Of a DNA stretch of 64,000 nucleotides, positions 51,301 through 60,100 are shown in pieces. A model generated the notes under the pieces. The model was given only the letters and a program-made list of their open reading frames with translations, was not told the origin of the DNA and made no database searches. Numbering within the stretch: the stretch's first letter is position 1; every line of letters begins with the position of its first letter. Made by a program: the position numbers and the translations under genes. This stretch comes from Pseudenterobacter timonensis (GTDB lineage Bacteria > Pseudomonadota > Gammaproteobacteria > Enterobacterales > Enterobacteriaceae). The stretch spans positions 1-64,000 of the forward strand of contig NZ_FCOP01000011.1 in NCBI RefSeq assembly GCF_900021175.1, in the 5' to 3' direction.

Positions 51301-52095
51301 TCAGATAATATCGTCCACCACGCCGCCGTCGACGCGCAGCGCCGCGCCGGAGGTCGCTGAGGCCTGGGTTGAGCAGACATAGACCACCATATTAGCCACC
51401 TCCTCAACCGTTGCCGCACGCTGGATCACCGATGATGGACGGTTCGCCATGACGAACTCTTTCGCCAGCTGCTCCAGCGATTTGCCGGTTTTCTCCATTT
51501 CATCTTTCATCATGCTGGCAAAGCCGTCCGACATCGTCGGGCCCGGCAGGACGCTGTTGACCGTCACGCCGCTGCCCGCCACAAACTTCGCCAGCCCGCG
51601 CGCGAGGGCGAGCTGCGCCGTTTTGGTCACGCCGTAGTGGATCATATCCGCCGGAATGTTGCAGGCCGATTCCGAGGAGATAAACACCACGCGTCCCCAG
51701 CCTTTCTGCACCATGCCCGGCAGCAGGGCGCGCGACAGCCGCACGCCGGACATCACGTTGGTCTGCCAGTAGGTCTCCCAGGTTTCGTCGTCGGTAGAGT
51801 AGAAATCTTTCTGGCCGTAAATGCCGGCGTTATTCACCAGGATATCAACGCGGGAGGCGGCGCGAAGCACGGCATCGACGCCGTCCGGCGCGCTAAGATC
51901 GGCGACCGCGGCGCGAACCTGTACCCCCGGCACGACCTGCTGCAATTGCTGGATGCCTTTGTTCACCGACTCCGTGCTGCGCCCGTTAACGATCACCTCC
52001 GCGCCGCTTTCCGCCAGCCCGCGCGCAATGGCAAAGCCAATACCGCCCGTGGAGGCGGTTACCAGCGCCACTTTTCCCGTAAGGTCAATTTTCAT
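51301..52095 (-). CDS. Short-chain dehydrogenase/reductase next to the padC regulator
   Basis: A 264-residue classical SDR oxidoreductase. TASTGGIG (residues 14-21) is the cofactor motif, NNAG occurs in DILVNNAGIYGQ, the catalytic Ser lies in FISSESACN, and Tyr-x-x-x-Lys in HYGVTKTAQLAL (about 155-166). VNSVLPGPTMSDGF and the C-terminal SGAALRVDGGVVDDII complete the fold. The substrate is unknown. It lies 27 nt beyond the LysR gene stop on the same strand, so it may be co-transcribed with it. The gap 51208-51300 has no gene. Confidence 0.88.
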   Translation of the reverse strand: MKIDLTGKVALVTASTGGIGFAIARGLAESGAEVIVNGRSTESVNKGIQQLQQVVPGVQVRAAVADLSAPDGVDAVLRAASRVDILVNNAGIYGQKDFYSTDDETWETYWQTNVMSGVRLSRALLPGMVQKGWGRVVFISSESACNIPADMIHYGVTKTAQLALARGLAKFVAGSGVTVNSVLPGPTMSDGFASMMKDEMEKTGKSLEQLAKEFVMANRPSSVIQRAATVEEVANMVVYVCSTQASATSGAALRVDGGVVDDII

Positions 52096-52122
52096 GGTCT
52101 GTTCCTTTTTTTCTGTTCAGAC

Positions 52123-53004
52123 CTAAAGCGTAGCAGTTGACGATCCGGGTGCCTGGCGAAAGAGGGCTATTAGCGTCTCGACCTGCTCATCCAGCGGGGC
52201 GAGGGTACGTTTAACGATCAGATGGAGCGGCGTGGCGCGGCGCGTACCGTGGCTGAGCGGCAGCAGACGCAGCGTTCCCTCCTCCAGCGCCTTCTGAATA
52301 CGCTCCTCCGGCAGCCAGCCGTAGCCCACCTGATACATCACCGCTTCGATGGCGGCGTCGATGGTGGAAAAGGTCCAGGATTCGCTTGCCGACTGCGCCG
52401 CCGCGCTATTATCGGCGATCTGAATCAGCGGCCAGGGGCGAAGCATTTCATCGCTCAGCGGCGCCTCAAGGGTGAAGAGAGGGTGATCGCGGTGGGCGAC
52501 GGCGACAAAATCGATATTCATCAGCCACTCTCCCGGGCCGGTAATATCCTGACGACGGGTGAGCACCATCACGTCCGCCTCGCGGCTCACCTCCTCGGCA
52601 AAGGCATTCTCCAGCACCTCCGTGAGTCTGACCTGGGTATGCGGATAGCGCTGCTGAAACTGGCGCAAAATCGCAAACAGTCGGCGGCGCGGGAAAATAC
52701 TGTCTACCATGAGATCAAGCCGCGTGCGCACACCGTTGCGCAGCGTAGCGGCGCGGGTTTCCACGTAGGTGAAGGCCTTGAGTAGCGGTTTGACCTGTTT
52801 AAGCAGCCGCTCTCCTGCAGGCGTAAGTACCGCCCGTCTGCCTTCCGTCATCAGCAGCGCCACGCCGAGACGCTCCTGTAACAAAGCAAGGTTATAACTG
52901 ACTGACGACTGACTGCGATGGGTCAGTTCTGCGGCTCGGGCAAAGCTGCCAGCTTCAACCACTTTTTCCAGCAGCGACCATTGTTCCAGCGTTGTCTTGT
53001 GCAT
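52123..53004 (-). CDS. LysR-type regulator divergent from padC
   Basis: A 293-residue LysR-family regulator. The N-terminal helix-turn-helix (GSFARAAELTHRSQSSVSYNLALLQERLG, about residues 19-47, described here by region) is followed by an effector domain with HTQVRLTEVLENAFAEEVSREADVMVL. It is transcribed away from padC across 99 nt containing a TCAT-N11-ATGA LysR-type box. Its position makes it the likely phenolic-acid-responsive activator of padC, in place of the PadR repressor used in Gram-positive bacteria. This is inference from gene context. Confidence 0.88.
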   Translation of the reverse strand: MHKTTLEQWSLLEKVVEAGSFARAAELTHRSQSSVSYNLALLQERLGVALLMTEGRRAVLTPAGERLLKQVKPLLKAFTYVETRAATLRNGVRTRLDLMVDSIFPRRRLFAILRQFQQRYPHTQVRLTEVLENAFAEEVSREADVMVLTRRQDITGPGEWLMNIDFVAVAHRDHPLFTLEAPLSDEMLRPWPLIQIADNSAAAQSASESWTFSTIDAAIEAVMYQVGYGWLPEERIQKALEEGTLRLLPLSHGTRRATPLHLIVKRTLAPLDEQVETLIALFRQAPGSSTATL

Positions 53005-53007
53005 GAT

Positions 53008-53026
53008 TCATCGAAATTTTGCATGA
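53008..53026. promoter_or_regulatory. Candidate LysR-type operator between the LysR gene and padC
   Basis: TCAT, 11 nt, ATGA: a T-N11-A type dyad starting 4 nt upstream of the LysR start codon and ending 77 nt before padC. An additional TCAT at 53030-53033 makes a second half-site. The placement fits autoregulation plus activation of padC. The motif is short and was found by eye. Confidence 0.5.
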
Positions 53027-53103
53027 GTTTCATCCAAATATAGCGTTATTCATTCATTTTTTGAAGGGGTACGATCCCTTTATCAAAACGAAGGAGACCT
53101 GTT

Positions 53104-53610
53104 ATGAACACATTCGATAAAAACGACCTCAGCGGTTTTGTGGGTAAACACCTGGTCTACACCTATGACAACGGCTGGAATTACGAGATTTATGTCAAAA
53201 ATGAACAGACCCTCGATTACCGTATTCACAGCGGTATTGTGGGTAACCGTTGGGTGAAAGATCAGCGGGCGTATATTGTCCGCGTCGGGGAGAATATCTA
53301 TAAAATTTCCTGGACCGAGCCGACTGGTACCGACGTCAGCCTGATCGCCAACCTGGGGGATAAGCTGTTCCACGGCACCATCTTCTTCCCGCGCTGGGTG
53401 ATGAACAACCCGGAAAAAACCGTCTGCTTCCAGAATGATCATATTCCGGAGATGAATGCTTATCGTGACGCGGGCCCGGCCTATCCGACCGAAGTGATTG
53501 ATGAGTTCGCCACTATCACCTTTGTGCGCGACTGTGGCCCTGACGATGACAGCGTCATCGCCTGTGCCGCCAGCGAACTGCCAGCGGATTTCCCCAACAA
53601 TCTGAAATAA
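53104..53610 (+). CDS. padC: Phenolic acid (ferulate/p-coumarate) decarboxylase
   Basis: Cofactor-free cytosolic enzyme that decarboxylates ferulic, p-coumaric and caffeic acids to the vinyl phenols, detoxifying plant hydroxycinnamates. The 168 residues match the PAD family and the structurally studied Enterobacter sp. Px6-4 enzyme. Residues implicated there are present at the same numbers: Tyr21, Trp25 and Tyr27 in YDNGWNYEIY, and Glu134 in EVIDEFATITF. Other family blocks are DYRIHSGIVGNRWVKDQ and FFPRWVMNNPEKT. A strong Shine-Dalgarno AAGGAG lies 8 nt before ATG. Divergent from a LysR regulator. Confidence 0.95.
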   Translation: MNTFDKNDLSGFVGKHLVYTYDNGWNYEIYVKNEQTLDYRIHSGIVGNRWVKDQRAYIVRVGENIYKISWTEPTGTDVSLIANLGDKLFHGTIFFPRWVMNNPEKTVCFQNDHIPEMNAYRDAGPAYPTEVIDEFATITFVRDCGPDDDSVIACAASELPADFPNNLK

Positions 53611-53625
53611 GCGAAGGGCAGAGGG

Positions 53626-54207
53626 CTACAGACGCGTCAGGGTGGCGTCGCTAAGAGTAAAAGGGGTAGGAGTGCAGACGGCAAGGCTCAGCTCATCAAA
53701 CTGGTAATGGCTGACGCTGAGCGAGGAGGGGAATGTGCTGTCGACGCTGACGATTTGCCAGGGGCTGCCGCCGCGCTGTTTTACCATCGCCTCTTTACGC
53801 GTCCAGATACGCCAGAACGCCGGAAGCTGTGCTTCCGGCGTTTCGCGTTCCAGCTCTGCATGCTCGCCCAGGGTAAAAACGGCGTTCGCCAGCGCGCGCC
53901 AGTTATCATGCGGACGAATGCGCTCCAGATCGCAACCAACCTCCCCTTCGTCGCTGAGCATCAGCACCAGGTCATCTCCGCTGTGGCTCAGGTTGAACCA
54001 GAGGGAGGGCTGGCGCGCGAGGGCGGGCTTGCCTTGTTCGCCGTAGACGAAATCGGGAAGCGGCTGCGGCGCCAGCAGACGCGACAACAGCCCGCGGGCG
54101 GCAAGCCAGCGGGCACGGTCAACGTTCTGCGGCACACTTTCCGCCAGCGCCTCGGCCCATGAGTCAGTGCTCAGGGTAGAAATCTTTCCCAGAAAAACCT
54201 GGTACAT
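53626..54207 (-). CDS. acpT: 4'-phosphopantetheinyl transferase AcpT
   Basis: Transfers the phosphopantetheine arm from CoA to acyl carrier proteins. The start MYQVFLGKISTLS gives 193 residues (E. coli AcpT 195); two earlier in-frame ATGs add up to eight residues. Sfp-type signatures are WFNLSHSGDDLVLML, GEVGCDLERIRP (Mg-binding Asp and Glu, about residues 103-114) and FWRIWTRKEAMVKQRGGS (about 134-151). In E. coli the next genes are nikABCDE; here padC lies beyond, transcribed toward acpT, with a 15-nt gap and no obvious terminator. Confidence 0.94.
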   Translation of the reverse strand: MYQVFLGKISTLSTDSWAEALAESVPQNVDRARWLAARGLLSRLLAPQPLPDFVYGEQGKPALARQPSLWFNLSHSGDDLVLMLSDEGEVGCDLERIRPHDNWRALANAVFTLGEHAELERETPEAQLPAFWRIWTRKEAMVKQRGGSPWQIVSVDSTFPSSLSVSHYQFDELSLAVCTPTPFTLSDATLTRL

Positions 54208-54287
54208 AGCTAATTCGGCCTTCATCAACACAATCGCAGCCGCAAAGTCACGCGGCGAAACTACTACTATACAACGCGGGGCGCCGA

Positions 54288-55343
54288 TTAGCCCGGTAAT
54301 CGACTTTTGGGACGACCTGGTCCGAGGAGGATCGCCAGCTTGCTGCCGCCTTTGGTAGTCTCCATCCAGATTTTACAGACGCTGGTGAGCGGTACGGAGA
54401 GCAGCATCCCTACCGGTCCCAGCAACCATCCCCAGATCAGCAACGATAAAAAGACCACCATGGTCGACATGCCCAGCCGGTGGCCCATCATGCGCGGCTC
54501 TACAATATTGCCAAGCACCATATGGACGATGAGGAACAGCGCCCCGACCATCGCGCACTCGTAAAAGCCGTTAAACAGGAAGGCCTGAATCATCGGCGGT
54601 ACGGCGGAGAGCACCGCCCCAATGTTAGGTACGTAGTTGGTCAGGAAGGCGAGCACGCCCCACATCAGCGCAAACTGGACGCCCAGCAGCGTCAGACCCA
54701 GCCAGACTATCGCCCCGGTCCAGAGGCTTAGCAGCGTTTTCAGCGCCAGATAGTGCGAAACACCCTTCAGGGCGCGGTGCAGCCCGGCAATATGGATCTG
54801 CGGGTTATTCAGCGCAAAGCGCAGCTTATAGGGCAGGTGGCGCACCTCAAAGAGCATAAAGACCACCGTCATCACCAGCAGGACGATGCTGGCCATCGCC
54901 CCGGAGAGGCCGGTCATCAGGGTGGTGGCATAGGCCATTACCTTTTCCGAGTCCATCCGGCGCAGCATTCGTTCGGGCGATATATGCAGATTGAGAAAGG
55001 GCAGCATCTGCTGGAGTTCAACCAGCTTGTGCGTCAGCTCTTTATTGTATTGCGGCAGTAGCGTGGCGAACTCGTTTAGCGACGCCGCCAGCACGCCGAG
55101 CAGCGCGGTGAGAGCGATAATCATCACCACCACGACGATGGTAATGGCGAACGGACGTTTAAAACCCCGGCGAAGAAACCAGGTCACCAGCGGGTTAAGA
55201 ACAATGGCGAAAAAGAGCGCCAGTAAAAGCTGAACAATAATATCAGCGGCGGCGTGGATCCCGGCGAGGATCACCACCAGACAGGCCAGCTTTAAAAGAA
55301 TATGCAGTCCTGCTTTATCGGGCTGTGCGGGGGAGGGCATCAT
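54288..55343 (-). CDS. yhhT: AI-2E/PerM-family transporter YhhT
   Basis: A 351-residue inner-membrane protein with about seven or eight helices (E. coli YhhT 349). Family features are the N-terminal helical hairpin LLLALFFAIVLNPLVTWFLRRG and the C-terminal block GMSTMVVFLSLLIWGWLLGPVGMLLSVPLT. LTNYVPNIGAVLSAVPPM lies between them. The family includes the AI-2 exporter TqsA and Na+/H+ antiporters; the YhhT substrate is unknown. It is divergent from yhhS across 147 nt. That region contains GACACT-N11-AGTGTC (55401-55423), a possible but unproven operator. Confidence 0.93.
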   Translation of the reverse strand: MMPSPAQPDKAGLHILLKLACLVVILAGIHAAADIIVQLLLALFFAIVLNPLVTWFLRRGFKRPFAITIVVVVMIIALTALLGVLAASLNEFATLLPQYNKELTHKLVELQQMLPFLNLHISPERMLRRMDSEKVMAYATTLMTGLSGAMASIVLLVMTVVFMLFEVRHLPYKLRFALNNPQIHIAGLHRALKGVSHYLALKTLLSLWTGAIVWLGLTLLGVQFALMWGVLAFLTNYVPNIGAVLSAVPPMIQAFLFNGFYECAMVGALFLIVHMVLGNIVEPRMMGHRLGMSTMVVFLSLLIWGWLLGPVGMLLSVPLTSVCKIWMETTKGGSKLAILLGPGRPKSRLPG

Positions 55344-55490
55344 ACTAAATTCCTTTTGTGGTGTGCCTGTTAAGTGTAGTGCGCGGACCGCGCTTCGTCT
55401 GACACTGTTATTCCGAAAGTGTCTGCTGATTTTCCGCGCGCATCATGATAATAGTGAAACACTGCCGTAACAAATCCAGGTAAATCAGTC

Positions 55491-56693
55491 ATGCCCGAAC
55501 CGGCGTTAAGCGGATTACGCCTTAATCTGCGCATCGTTTCCGTTGTTAGCTACAATTTCGCCAGCTATCTCACCATCGGGCTGCCGCTTGCAGTGCTGCC
55601 CGGCTATGTCCACGACGTGATGGGTTTTAGCGCCTTCTGGGCAGGGCTGGCGATTAGCCTGCAATATTTCGCCACGCTGCTGAGCCGCCCGCACGCAGGG
55701 CGGTACGCTGACCTGTTCGGGCCGAAAAGTATCGTGGTGCTGGGGCTGTGCGGCTGTTTTCTTAGCGGCCTTAGCTACCTGTTGGCTGATCTCGCCAGCG
55801 GATGGCCGCTGGTAAGCCTGGCGCTGCTCTGCCTGGGACGCCTGATTCTGGGTATCGGGCAGAGTCTGGCGGGAACCGGCTCGACCCTCTGGGGCGTGGG
55901 CGTGGTAGGGGCGTCCCACATCGGGCGGGTGATCTCCTGGAACGGGATCGTCACCTACGGCGCGATGGCCCTCGGTGCGCCGCTCGGGGTGCTCTGCTAT
56001 CGCCTCAGCGGGCTGTCCGGCCTGGCGGTTGTCATAATGGCGGTCGCGCTGCTGGCGATTGTGCTGGCGCTGCCGCGCCCGAAGGTGACCGCCAGCAAGG
56101 GCAAGCCGCTGCCGTTTCGCGCGGTGCTGGGACGGGTCTGGCTTTACGGCATGGCGCTGGCGCTGGCCACCACTGGCTTTGGCGTGATCGCCACCTTTAT
56201 CACCCTCTTCTACGACGCCAAAGGCTGGAGCGGCGCGGCCTTTGCCCTGACGCTCTTTAGCGCAGCCTTTGTTGGCGCGCGCCTGCTCTTTCCTGACAGC
56301 ATCAACCGCCACGGCGGGCTCAACGTGGCGATGTTCTGCTTCGTGGTGGAGATGGTCGGGCTGTTGCTGACCGGCTTCGCCGCCGCGCCGTGGATGGCTA
56401 AAATCGGTGTGCTGCTGGCAGGCGCCGGTTTCTCGCTGGTCTTTCCGGCGCTCGGCGTAGTGGCGGTCAAGGCGGTGCCGCAGCAGAACCAGGGGGCGGC
56501 GCTTGCGACCTATACGGTCTTTATGGATATGTCGCTCGGCGTAACCGGGCCGCTGGCCGGGCTGGTAATGGCCTGGGCGGGCGTGCCGGTGATCTATATT
56601 GCGGCGGCGGGGCTGGTGGCGGTGGCGTTACTGCTGGCGTGGCGGCTAAAAAAACGGCCTCCGCAGGAGGCCGTTTCGTCGTCACCTTACTGA
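55491..56693 (+). CDS. yhhS: MFS transporter YhhS
   Basis: A 400-residue, 12-helix major facilitator (E. coli YhhS 405) of the drug/arabinose-efflux-like group. Helix 2-3 loop signature: [14 protein letters not shown]. Helix 4 reads [21 protein letters not shown], and the second-half motif is [25 protein letters not shown]. The substrate is not established; the E. coli protein has been linked to glyphosate tolerance. The C-terminal coding region contains the dcrB terminator, and the last 7 nt overlap the 3' end of dcrB. Confidence 0.93.
   Translation: MPEPALSGLRLNLRIVSVVSYNFASYLTIGLPLAVLPGYVHDVMGFSAFWAGLAISLQYFATLLSRPHAGRYADLFGPKSIVVLGLCGCFLSGLSYLLADLASGWPLVSLALLCLGRLILGIGQSLAGTGSTLWGVGVVGASHIGRVISWNGIVTYGAMALGAPLGVLCYRLSGLSGLAVVIMAVALLAIVLALPRPKVTASKGKPLPFRAVLGRVWLYGMALALATTGFGVIATFITLFYDAKGWSGAAFALTLFSAAFVGARLLFPDSINRHGGLNVAMFCFVVEMVGLLLTGFAAAPWMAKIGVLLAGAGFSLVFPALGVVAVKAVPQQNQGAALATYTVFMDMSLGVTGPLAGLVMAWAGVPVIYIAAAGLVAVALLLAWRLKKRPPQEAVSSSPY
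56648..56676 (-). terminator. dcrB terminator embedded in yhhS
   Basis: AAACGGCCTCC, loop GCA, GGAGGCCGTTT: a perfect 11-bp stem. On the minus strand it is followed by TTTTTTAG, ending dcrB 11 nt after its stop. The same bases encode the yhhS residues [10 protein letters not shown]. Confidence 0.9.
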
Positions 56694-57244
56694 ATGACGA
56701 GGGTATTGATGATGTTCTCGGCGGCGGTCTGCGCCTGCTGCTGATTATCCGCCGGCAGGGTGATCTGCAGGGTCAGCAGTTTGTTGTCCACCCGCCCCAG
56801 CACCACGGAGGAGTAGGCGGTCTGGCCTTTCGCCGAGATAATGCTGTCAAGCTGCTGCAGTTTATGCCCCTTCAGCTCGATGCTTTTATTGGTTACTACC
56901 TGCAGTTGCGGATCGCGGCTGCGCTGCTGCTCTTCCAGGCGCTTCGTCAGTACCGCCAGATCTTCACTGGTGTTATCACCCACAATCACAATCACCGCTT
57001 TCTGCCCGGTGGCGTCGGCGTAGACGTGCATATTGTTCGCCTGAGTCCCCAGCTTGCCGCTCTGGTCGGTCATATCCGCAGGCAGAGAGAAGCTCAGCTT
57101 GCCATCCATCAGAGTAACCGGCTGGCCGGTCGCGTTACTTTCGGCAGAGGCCGCCTGAGCAGGCGTTTTCGTGTCGCTGTTATCACAGGCCGCAAGCCCG
57201 ACGACCAGCAGGCCAATCCCGACATATTTAACCAGATTGCGCAT
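56687..57244 (-). CDS. dcrB: Lipoprotein DcrB
   Basis: A 185-residue inner-membrane or periplasmic lipoprotein, the E. coli length. The start [11 protein letters not shown] is preferred over one two codons upstream. A signal peptide with lipobox LAAC (about residues 17-20) is followed by an Asp/Ser/Ala linker. The conserved domain contains [19 protein letters not shown] and [19 protein letters not shown]. Known roles: required for phage C1 and C6 infection, and together with YciB for envelope stability and lipoprotein maturation. Convergent with yhhS. Confidence 0.95.
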   Translation of the reverse strand: MRNLVKYVGIGLLVVGLAACDNSDTKTPAQAASAESNATGQPVTLMDGKLSFSLPADMTDQSGKLGTQANNMHVYADATGQKAVIVIVGDNTSEDLAVLTKRLEEQQRSRDPQLQVVTNKSIELKGHKLQQLDSIISAKGQTAYSSVVLGRVDNKLLTLQITLPADNQQQAQTAAENIINTLVIQ

Positions 57245-57317
57245 TGACATCTTCCTTTTGATAAACGGCCATTAACGGCTCATCCGTTCATCTTATCACA
57301 ACTGATAAAGCGAACCT

Positions 57318-57983
57318 TTAACCTGGCTGAAATGCCCGGTTTTCAGATTTGTCCGCCAGCCTTTTGAGCAGCATATTGAGCAATACGCCGTACATCGGCA
57401 GGAAGAAGACGATGCTGATCAGCACTTTAAAGCAGTAATCCACCAGCGCGATCTCCATCCAGTGCGCCGCCATAAACGGGTCCGGGCTGCGCCAGAAGGC
57501 GATGAAGAAGAAGGCCAGCGTATCGCTGACGTTGCCGAACAGCGTCGAGGCGGTAGGCGCTATCCACCAGCGGTGGTTCTGGCGCAGACGGTTAAAGACG
57601 TGAACGTCCAGGATCTGTCCCAGCGCGTAGGCCATAAAGCTCGCGGCAGCGATACGGGCGACGAAGAGGTTGAAATGCGCCAGCGCGCCAAATCCCTGCC
57701 AGCTTCCCATATAGAACAGGGAGGAGATGACATAAGAGATAAACAGCGCCGGGATCATCACCGCAAAGATAATGCGTCGGGCCAGCGGCGCGCCGAAAAT
57801 GCGGACGGTCAGATCGGTGGCGAGGAAAATAAACGGAAAGCTAAAGGCACCCCAGGTGGTATGAAAACCAAAAATGGCGATCGGGAGCTGTACCAGATAG
57901 TTGCTGGAGGTGATCACCAGCAGATGAAAAAGCGAAAGCCAGAACAACGCTTTTACGCGCTGCGATTGAGTAAACTGCGTCAT
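57318..57983 (-). CDS. yhhQ: Queuosine precursor transporter YhhQ
   Basis: A 221-residue inner-membrane protein with about six helices, identical in length to E. coli YhhQ. It salvages 7-cyano-7-deazaguanine and 7-aminomethyl-7-deazaguanine for queuosine in tRNA. Family blocks are WGAFSFPFIFLATDLTVRIFG (about residues 45-65), ASFMAYALGQILDVHVFNRLR and STLFGNVSDTLAFFFIAF. It is divergent from tusA; the intergenic region 57984-58150 holds both promoters. Confidence 0.95.
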   Translation of the reverse strand: MTQFTQSQRVKALFWLSLFHLLVITSSNYLVQLPIAIFGFHTTWGAFSFPFIFLATDLTVRIFGAPLARRIIFAVMIPALFISYVISSLFYMGSWQGFGALAHFNLFVARIAAASFMAYALGQILDVHVFNRLRQNHRWWIAPTASTLFGNVSDTLAFFFIAFWRSPDPFMAAHWMEIALVDYCFKVLISIVFFLPMYGVLLNMLLKRLADKSENRAFQPG

Positions 57984-58150
57984 ATTGTGACCTTTTTAGT
58001 GGTTGGGGTGAGGGAACCCAATAAAAACCGCCGCATCATACTGCGTTGACTGAAGTTTGCAATGGCTAATTTTCACGCAATCGTTAACCTGGTTTGCTTT
58101 GTCGCCAGCGCGGCGTACACTACAGCCGTTTTTTTGTGAATGAGACGATG

Positions 58151-58393
58151 ATGAACGATCTATTTTCCAGCCCCGACCACACGCTTGACGCCCTCGGCCT
58201 GCGCTGCCCGGAGCCGGTAATGATGGTGCGTAAAACCGTGCGTAATATGCAGTCCGGCGAAACGCTGCTGATTATTGCCGACGATCCGGCCACCACCCGC
58301 GATATCCCCGGTTTTTGCACCTTTATGGAACACGAACTGGTCGCCAAAGAGACCGACGCGCTGCCGTATCGCTATGTGATTCGTAAGGGTTAA
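58151..58393 (+). CDS. tusA: Sulfur carrier protein TusA
   Basis: An 80-residue persulfide carrier that takes sulfur from IscS and passes it to TusBCD for 2-thiouridine in tRNA wobble positions, and to molybdenum cofactor synthesis. The active cysteine lies in [11 protein letters not shown] (about Cys18). The start [16 protein letters not shown] follows an ATG codon, and the two adjacent ATGs cannot be separated. In E. coli zntA is the next gene; here a TRAP transporter operon and a REP lie between. Confidence 0.96.
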   Translation: MNDLFSSPDHTLDALGLRCPEPVMMVRKTVRNMQSGETLLIIADDPATTRDIPGFCTFMEHELVAKETDALPYRYVIRKG

Positions 58394-58415
58394 GCGTTTT
58401 TTAACGCAGAATCAG

Positions 58416-58445
58416 AGGCCGGGTAAGGCGTCGACGCCGCCCGGC
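58416..58445. repeat. REP element between tusA and the TRAP operon
   Basis: AGGCCGGGTAAGGCGTCGACGCCGCCCGGC matches the REP consensus head and stem, including a GGCGTCGACGCC central palindrome. It lies 23 nt after the tusA stop. The rest of the 204-nt gap to the TRAP operon contains its promoter region. Confidence 0.85.
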
Positions 58446-58551
58446 ATGACCGCCGCCACATTTTTAAACCATTGTTTCAAAATTTAGCGCTTTTTTGTGA
58501 GGCGCTTCACCTTCACTTTCCCCCGCCCAGGCTAATTTTTAAGCGCAAAAC

Positions 58552-58566
58552 TAAAACGACGTTTTA
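58552..58566. promoter_or_regulatory. Palindromic operator candidate upstream of the TRAP operon
   Basis: TAAAACG, centre A, CGTTTTA: a perfect 15-bp dyad 31 nt before the start of the TRAP binding-protein gene. The size and symmetry fit a dimeric repressor of LacI or GntR type. No regulator gene is adjacent. Confidence 0.5.
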
Positions 58567-58597
58567 ACGCTTTCCTCACTACCCTGGAGTTCACCCG

Positions 58598-59569
58598 ATG
58601 AAAACGACCCTCAAGCCGTTGCTGGCCGCGCTGTGTCTGTCTGCTGTTGCCTGCTCCGTCTCGGCGCAAACCATCAAAGCTGCCGATGTCCATCCTGAAG
58701 GCTACCCGAACGTGGTGGCGGTGCAGCAGATGGGCGAAAAGCTCAAACAACAAACCAACGGCGAACTGGAGATAAAGGTTTTTCCTGGCGGGGTGCTGGG
58801 GGATGAGAAGCAGATGATCGAACAGGCGCAGATGGGGGCGATTGACATGATCCGCATCTCGATGGCGCCGGTCGCCGCTATTCTGCCGGATGTGGAGGCG
58901 TTTACCCTGCCTTACGTTTTCCGCGATGAAGATCATATGCACAAAGTCATCGACGGGGAAATCGGCAAGCAGATTGGCGAAAAACTTACCGCTAACCCCA
59001 AGTCCCGGCTGGTCTTTCTCGGCTGGATGGACTCCGGCACCCGCAACCTGATCACCAAGGAGCCGGTGGTCAAACCCGAGGATCTTAAGGGGATGAAAAT
59101 CCGCGTTCAGGGCAGTCCGGTGGCGCTGGCAACCTTAAAAGCGATGGGTGCGAACGCGGTGGCGATGGGGGTGAGTGAGGTCTACAGCGGAATGCAGACC
59201 GGCGTCATTGACGGGGCGGAAAACAACCCGCCGACCTATGTCGCGCATAACTATATGCCGGTTGCCAAAAACTACACCCTGAGCGGCCACTTTATTACCC
59301 CGGAAATGTTGCTCTACTCCAAAGTGAAGTGGGACAAGCTCAACGCCGATCAGCAGCAAAAAATCCTTACTCTCGCCCGCGAAGCGCAGTTTGAGCAGCG
59401 CAAGCTATGGGACGCCTATAACCAGCAGGCGCTGGACAAGATGAAGGCGGGCGGCGTGCAGTTCCATGATATCGATAAGTCGGTATTTATTAAGGCCACG
59501 GAGCCGGTGCGCGCCCAGTATGGCGACAAGCACCAGGATCTGATGAAAGCCATCGCTGACGTGAAGTAA
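58598..59569 (+). CDS. TRAP transporter solute-binding protein (DctP family)
   Basis: A 323-residue periplasmic binding protein. A signal peptide is cleaved near CSVSAQ-T. DctP-family signatures are FPGGVLGDEKQMIEQAQMGAID (about residues 60-81), the ligand-binding arginine in GMKIRVQGSPV (about 167) and GVIDGAENNPPTY, which contributes a second contact. It captures an organic acid for the membrane subunits. The NNPPTY pattern resembles sugar-acid (uronate or aldonate) binders, but the substrate cannot be fixed from sequence alone. First gene of the three-gene TRAP operon. Confidence 0.92.
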   Translation: MKTTLKPLLAALCLSAVACSVSAQTIKAADVHPEGYPNVVAVQQMGEKLKQQTNGELEIKVFPGGVLGDEKQMIEQAQMGAIDMIRISMAPVAAILPDVEAFTLPYVFRDEDHMHKVIDGEIGKQIGEKLTANPKSRLVFLGWMDSGTRNLITKEPVVKPEDLKGMKIRVQGSPVALATLKAMGANAVAMGVSEVYSGMQTGVIDGAENNPPTYVAHNYMPVAKNYTLSGHFITPEMLLYSKVKWDKLNADQQQKILTLAREAQFEQRKLWDAYNQQALDKMKAGGVQFHDIDKSVFIKATEPVRAQYGDKHQDLMKAIADVK

Positions 59570-59580
59570 CCGGAGAATGT

Positions 59581-60090
59581 ATGTCCGAGCGCTACCTGAA
59601 GTGGATGGACCGACTCTACCTGCTCGCCATGGCCGTGGCGGGCCTCTCGCTGGTGGTGATGACCGTGGTGATCCCCATCGGCATTTTCTCGCGTTATGTG
59701 CTCAATCGCGGAGAGTCCTGGCCGGAACCGATCGCCATTATCTGCATGGTAACCTTTACCTTTATCGGCGCGGCGGTGGGGTATCGTGCCGGCTCGCATA
59801 TCGCAGTGAATATGCTGACCGACCGCCTGCCCGACGCGCTTAAAATCCTCTGCGCCCGGTTGGTGGATCTGCTGATGCTGCTGATCTCCCTCATTCTGTT
59901 CTGGTATAGCTTCTGGCTCTGCGTGGAGCTATGGGAACAGCCGGTGGCGGAGTTTCCAGTCATGACCTCAGGGGAGAGCTACCTGCCGCTGCCCGTCGGG
60001 TCGGCCATTCTGATCCTGTTTGTGATGGAGCGACTGCTCTTTGGCTCACAGGAACATCGCCCGGTCGTGCTGATCGGCAACCACAGTTAA
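59581..60090 (+). CDS. TRAP transporter small permease (DctQ family)
   Basis: A 169-residue protein with four transmembrane helices (about residues 14-35, 48-70, 88-112 and 135-153). It shows the DctQ pattern FSRYVLNRGESWPEPIAI in the first loop and GAAVGYRAGSHIAVNML. It pairs with the large DctM subunit in secondary, sodium-driven uptake. It starts 11 nt after the binding-protein gene with a GGAGAATGT ribosome site and is followed 10 nt later by the large permease gene. Confidence 0.92.
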   Translation: MSERYLKWMDRLYLLAMAVAGLSLVVMTVVIPIGIFSRYVLNRGESWPEPIAIICMVTFTFIGAAVGYRAGSHIAVNMLTDRLPDALKILCARLVDLLMLLISLILFWYSFWLCVELWEQPVAEFPVMTSGESYLPLPVGSAILILFVMERLLFGSQEHRPVVLIGNHS

Positions 60091-60100
60091 GGGGTGAACG

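Noticed and set aside
58465..58480. Possible KdgR site upstream of the TRAP binding-protein gene
   Set aside because: The half-sites TTAAAC and GTTTCA are separated by 4 nt instead of 3, and the flanks do not match.
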